Positions 7,736 through 9,756 of a stretch of 9,756 bases of DNA are shown here, piece by piece (within the stretch, counting starts at the first letter, position 1; each line of letters opens with the position of its first letter). The stretch comes from JAUVUV01 sp964548275. GTDB lineage: Bacteria; Gemmatimonadota; Glassbacteria; GWA2-58-10. Position numbers and translations under genes: made by a program. Location of the stretch: contig CAZJQI010000084.1 of NCBI GenBank assembly GCA_964548275.1, positions 1 through 9,756 on the forward strand, written 5' to 3'. The notes beneath the pieces are model-generated. The model did no database searches. It saw only the letters and a list, made by a program, of their open reading frames with translations, and was not told the origin of the DNA.

Positions 7736-8035
7736 CTAGCCGTCTTCTTTTCCCCGGCAGGTTATTTCAAAAATTGCCGTACCTCCACCGGTGCGCTCGT
7801 AGGGGTCCAGGCACTGGATATAGGCCTTTTCCGGGTTACCCTGGCCTGCCAGACCCCAACTGGTCGGGGGAGAGACTTTCAGTGCATTGTAGTGTGGCAT
7901 GAGAGAAGCCAGCGAATGCATGCACACCGGCTTGTCCGATTCCAGCAAGTAACCTTCGCGCAGACAAAAAGTGTCTCCCTCTTTATACGCAGGACAGCAG
8001 CCCTTGATTTCAACCACACGGACTATAAGATCCAT
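7736..8035 (-). CDS. small Cys-rich protein, TIGR04076-like
   Basis: This 99-residue cytosolic-looking protein has no signal peptide or membrane segment. The layout matches the uncharacterised TIGR04076 family: an N-terminal strand VRVVEIKGCCPAYKEGD (residues 5-21), a central CMHSLASLMPHYNAL helix (38-52), and a C-terminal CLDPYE...AIFEITC (75-93). Six cysteines are present at 13, 14, 24, 38, 75 and 93; several are family positions, which suggests metal binding or redox chemistry, but the function is not known. The ATG is preceded by GGAAAGG at about 6 bases, a good ribosome site. It lies 185 bases upstream of the large gene on the same strand; a shared transcript is possible but functional linkage is not shown. 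Confidence 0.75.
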   Translation of the reverse strand: MDLIVRVVEIKGCCPAYKEGDTFCLREGYLLESDKPVCMHSLASLMPHYNALKVSPPTSWGLAGQGNPEKAYIQCLDPYERTGGGTAIFEITCRGKEDG

Positions 8036-8256
8036 ATTGTGCCTTTCCTTCTGCTGGTTGTTTTACATTTTCTCCAGAGTAAAAGTCCAGGCTTCCGGTC
8101 TTTTCAGTTATTAACTCTTATTTTAATATTATCTCATTTGAGTCGCCAATCAATAGAATATTCGGCTTTTCGCCTCGACAGGTTTTTCAAAAAATTGTAT
8201 TATATTAAACAGAGAAGCAAGTAATTTTAATATACTTTAATATAATAGACTCAATA
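8036..8256. other. AT-rich spacer upstream of the TIGR04076-like gene
   Basis: No credible gene is seen. The stretch is markedly AT-rich and includes a promoter candidate for the minus-strand gene and a short tandem repeat of TTTAATATA (8226-8234 and 8236-8244) close to the left end of the inverted-repeat element. Such AT-rich spots are common insertion targets. Confidence 0.45.
8126..8153 (-). promoter_or_regulatory. candidate promoter for the TIGR04076-like gene
   Basis: On the minus strand TTGATT (8153-8148) and TAATAT (8131-8126) are separated by 16 bases. Transcription would start about 80 bases before the ATG at 8035. The match is by eye and sits in AT-rich DNA where chance hits are frequent. 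Confidence 0.28.
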
Positions 8257-8270
8257 GTGTCCGGTAAAAT
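8257..8270 (+). repeat. left terminal inverted repeat
   Basis: GTGTCCGGTAAAAT, paired with its near-exact complement at 8842-8855 (one mismatch). The flanking ACTCAATA does not obviously recur at the other side. Confidence 0.6.
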
Positions 8271-8278
8271 AGTGTATG

Positions 8279-8299
8279 AATTAAGAGTTGTTCTTAATT
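8279..8299. repeat. hairpin AATTAAGA / TCTTAATT
   Basis: A perfect 8-base-pair stem with a 5-base loop (GTTGT) lies just inside the left inverted repeat. Subterminal hairpins of this kind occur in MITEs; it has no T-tract that would make it a terminator. Confidence 0.45.
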
Positions 8300-8450
8300 G
8301 GGGCAGTTGCAGAAAGGTAATGCAAAAGGAATTGATGGAAGGAATGTCTTTATATTTCTAGCAGGGTGTTGAAATTTCATCGATTTCCTTTTGTAGAAAA
8401 CGAAACAATGTCTGGGTTGAATTGAAACTGTTTAAGAAACGATCACTTGC

Positions 8451-8479
8451 GGGGCACGGCGCGCCGTGCCCCTACGGCG
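8451..8479. repeat. perfect 22-base palindrome with a competing hairpin
   Basis: GGGGCACGGC followed by its complement forms a perfect 22-base palindrome at 8451-8472, containing the AscI-type core GGCGCGCC. Overlapping it, CGCCGT (8462-8467) and ACGGCG (8474-8479) can form an alternative stem with a 6-base loop, so the two folds exclude each other in RNA. GC-rich GGGGCACG palindromes of this type recur between genes in several phyla as REP-type repeats. Confidence 0.65.
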
Positions 8480-8541
8480 TCCAGGGTTAAAGACCTACTT
8501 ATCGATTTATCAAAACACTTCTGGAGGTTCTAGGTTTTTCC

Positions 8542-8566
8542 GGCGGCCGTAGGCCGCCTGATCAGG
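8542..8566. repeat. GGCGGCC-GTA-GGCCGCC hairpin plus adjoining palindrome
   Basis: A perfect 7-base-pair stem (8542-8548 with 8552-8558) closes a GTA loop and is immediately joined to the palindrome CCTGATCAGG (8557-8566). No T-run follows. It appears to be another REP-like unit within the inverted-repeat element. Confidence 0.5.
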
Positions 8567-8620
8567 GCCGCATGTTCGAGAAACTTCGCAGGAGCGTGTA
8601 AAGGCCAGGTAATTTCCATC

Positions 8621-8640
8621 CCAGGCAGAGCGAAGCCTGG
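8621..8640. repeat. CCAGGC / GCCTGG hairpin
   Basis: A 6-base-pair stem with an 8-base loop, followed closely by the palindrome GGCATGCC (8647-8654). It belongs to the same hairpin-rich interior and is not followed by a T-tract. Confidence 0.4.
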
Positions 8641-8783
8641 CTGGCCGGCATGCCATTGATTCTCACTTGCCTGGTTCAAGCCGAATCAGGCGACCTCGTA
8701 AGAAGCGCCTTTTTGCCTGGAAAACAACAAAGGATATAAAAGCTGTATTGGTAGTCGAGTTTGCACCCCCGAAAAAACTTTTG

Positions 8784-8807
8784 GTTACTTTTGGTTGCAA
8801 AAGTAAC
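8784..8807. repeat. GTTACTTTTG-GTTG-CAAAAGTAAC hairpin
   Basis: A perfect 10-base-pair stem with a GTTG loop near the right end of the inverted-repeat element. The neighbouring AAAAAACTTTTGGTTAC string resembles a widespread intergenic repeat motif. On the plus strand the stem is followed by ATTAAG rather than a T-run, so termination is unlikely. Confidence 0.5.
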
Positions 8808-8841
8808 ATTAAGAAATACTCTTTTTCTTTCTGCCTATTAT

Positions 8842-8855
8842 ATTTAACCGGACAC
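8842..8855 (-). repeat. right terminal inverted repeat
   Basis: Read on the minus strand this is GTGTCCGGTTAAAT, matching the left repeat at 13 of 14 positions. The next gene's ribosome site begins only 31 bases beyond it, so the element could influence that gene's expression. Confidence 0.6.
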
Positions 8856-8897
8856 CACTGATCTTAATCTGTCAATTTACTGAACAAGGAGACCGGA

Positions 8898-9756
8898 ATG
8901 CACCTGCAGATCTTGTTTACTTTGCTTCTGGGATTTTCTTTCAGCGCGCAGGGTGAAACAGTTAAGCTGCCCGTGATTGCGGATGCCAGCATTTCGAGCG
9001 AGCGCGGCCACATGGACGAGAACAGCGGCGCCTCTGTAACCGTGCCCATTCGGCAGAACCAGAATTGGTCAGGGTTTGAAACCAAGTCCTACCTGATACG
9101 TTTCGATACGGCTCCTCTGGCAGGGATGACTGTCAAGCGGGCCTGGCTGAACATATTCCTCGCCCGTGGGGACCTTTACGCAATCGGTGTTTGCACGGTG
9201 CTTTCCGAATGGGAGGAAGGCCGGGGACTAAACGGACAGACCGGCCGTGGTGGCGCCAGCTGGAACTGGGCTTGCGAGCCGGGGGAAGGCGCCGAACCTG
9301 GGCCGGATAATTACTGGGCCTGGCCAGGCAGCGGTATTTACAGTGTATCCTGGGCCCACCCGGATCAGAGATACCACCACGCGGGTGTGCGGGATATCGA
9401 GAAAAAGCAACTGGAAAACGGGATAATACATCTGCGCTTTCCTGTGGCCCCGGAGCAGGTGGAGGCGCTGGCTGCCGGGCTTGCGGCGGGCCTGATACTG
9501 ACCGACGACAAGGGACAGGTGGCCGAGGGCTTGAGCCTCAAGGGCATCGGCAAGCCTTACAGGTACGACTACTCGCAGGACATCTACCTTTATACCAAAG
9601 ACATCCAGGAACCTTCGCTGCGGCCATTCCTCGAAGTTGAAGGCGAGGTTGTGGACCAGACCCCTCCCGGCTCCGTGGGTAAGCTGGAACCAGTCTCCAC
9701 CGACCCATTTGATCCCTCGGTGACTGTTTCCTTTGCTGCACCAGCGGATGACGGCG
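8898..9756 (+). CDS. secreted DNRLRE-domain protein with FN3 start, 3'-truncated
   Basis: The reading frame is open from ATG at 8898 to the window end (286 complete codons). AAGGAG (8886-8891) sits 6 bases upstream, supporting this start. Residues 1-19 (MHLQILFTLLLGFSFSAQG) are a signal peptide. Residues ~24-250 resemble a DNRLRE/CBM-type beta domain of cell-surface proteins: PVIADASISSE, SGASVTVPI, SYLIRFDTAPLAGMTVKRAWLNIFL at about 64-88, and later IIHLRFPV. A Trp-rich insertion, WNWACEP and DNYWAWPGSG, lies at about 122-146. From residue ~255, TPPGSVGKLEP with VTVSFAAPADDG is the start of a fibronectin type III domain of the APxDDG type. Such proteins are often multidomain surface or glycan-binding proteins; what follows FN3 is unseen. 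It is transcribed away from the other four genes. No convincing promoter was found; one could lie inside the inverted-repeat element. Confidence 0.78.
   Translation, partial: MHLQILFTLLLGFSFSAQGETVKLPVIADASISSERGHMDENSGASVTVPIRQNQNWSGFETKSYLIRFDTAPLAGMTVKRAWLNIFLARGDLYAIGVCTVLSEWEEGRGLNGQTGRGGASWNWACEPGEGAEPGPDNYWAWPGSGIYSVSWAHPDQRYHHAGVRDIEKKQLENGIIHLRFPVAPEQVEALAAGLAAGLILTDDKGQVAEGLSLKGIGKPYRYDYSQDIYLYTKDIQEPSLRPFLEVEGEVVDQTPPGSVGKLEPVSTDPFDPSVTVSFAAPADDG

Larger units (their letters stand above)
8257..8855. mobile_element. MITE-like or hollowed-out IS element, 599 bases
   Basis: The segment is bounded by inverted repeats GTGTCCGGTAAAAT (8257-8270) and, on the opposite strand, GTGTCCGGTTAAAT (8855-8842), identical at 13 of 14 positions. 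Such ends are typical of DDE transposase elements. No transposase-like protein can be read inside on either strand, so it would need an enzyme encoded elsewhere or is a dead remnant. The interior is rich in hairpins (8279-8299, 8451-8472, 8542-8558, 8621-8640, 8784-8807), and its GC-rich middle differs from its AT-rich ends, which suggests a composite of smaller repeats. No clear target-site duplication is visible. It sits between divergently transcribed genes, 42 bases before the start of the plus-strand gene. Confidence 0.55.

Noticed and set aside
8257..8855. Target-site duplication flanking the inverted-repeat element
   Set aside because: The left flank ACTCAATA and the right flank CACTGATC share no convincing direct repeat, so none is claimed.
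8667..8861. 64-codon plus-strand open frame inside the inverted-repeat element
   Set aside because: It runs through the GTTACTTTTG hairpin and the right inverted repeat and has no ribosome site or domain; it is best read as repeat DNA.
9228..9741. Three overlapping minus-strand open frames near the right edge
   Set aside because: They are antisense to the continuous plus-strand DNRLRE/FN3 reading frame, which has a signal peptide and a good ribosome site.

Overview
The window looks like a chromosomal piece of an uncultivated, heterotrophic bacterium that breaks down polysaccharides. Coding regions are fairly GC-rich with AT-rich spacers. Three of the five genes encode exported proteins: a very large GH42-like protein, a DUF362 protein ending in a type I dockerin-like EF-hand pair, and a DNRLRE/FN3 surface protein. 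Secreted DUF362 proteins, dockerin tails without a visible cohesin, and DNRLRE-FN3 architectures are most familiar to me from the FCB superphylum (Latescibacterota, Glassbacteria and relatives) and Planctomycetes. That placement is an inference from architecture, not from a marker gene.

Layout: 1-266 is gene-free and holds REP-like CCCCTCTA repeats. Four intact genes then lie on the minus strand. In transcription order from the right these are a small Cys-rich TIGR04076-type protein (8035-7736), a 1377-residue secreted multidomain GH42-like protein (7550-3417), a secreted DUF362 + beta-sandwich + dockerin protein (3088-1220) and a PF03773-type permease (1181-267). The last two are only 38 bases apart and probably form an operon. 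Between the GH42-like gene and the DUF362 gene lies a fragment that ORF callers miss: the last 71 codons of a PfkB-family sugar kinase, with its DPTGAGD motif. It begins in frame directly after the GH42-like stop codon, so this is a rearrangement junction.

From 8257 to 8855 there is a 599-base segment bounded by 14-base inverted repeats that match at 13 positions (GTGTCCGGTWAAAT). It encodes no transposase but is packed with hairpins, including a perfect 22-base palindrome. It looks like a MITE or a hollowed-out insertion sequence. To its right a plus-strand gene starts at 8898 and runs off the window; it encodes a secreted protein with a DNRLRE-like domain and the beginning of an FN3 domain.

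How the genes work together: the exported proteins suggest recognition or processing of carbohydrate outside the cytoplasm, and the kinase remnant suggests the locus once also held a sugar-metabolism gene. The permease family usually exports metals or organoarsenicals, but this member lacks the usual CSCG-type cysteines, so its substrate is open. No CRISPR array, tRNA, rRNA or complete transposase was seen.
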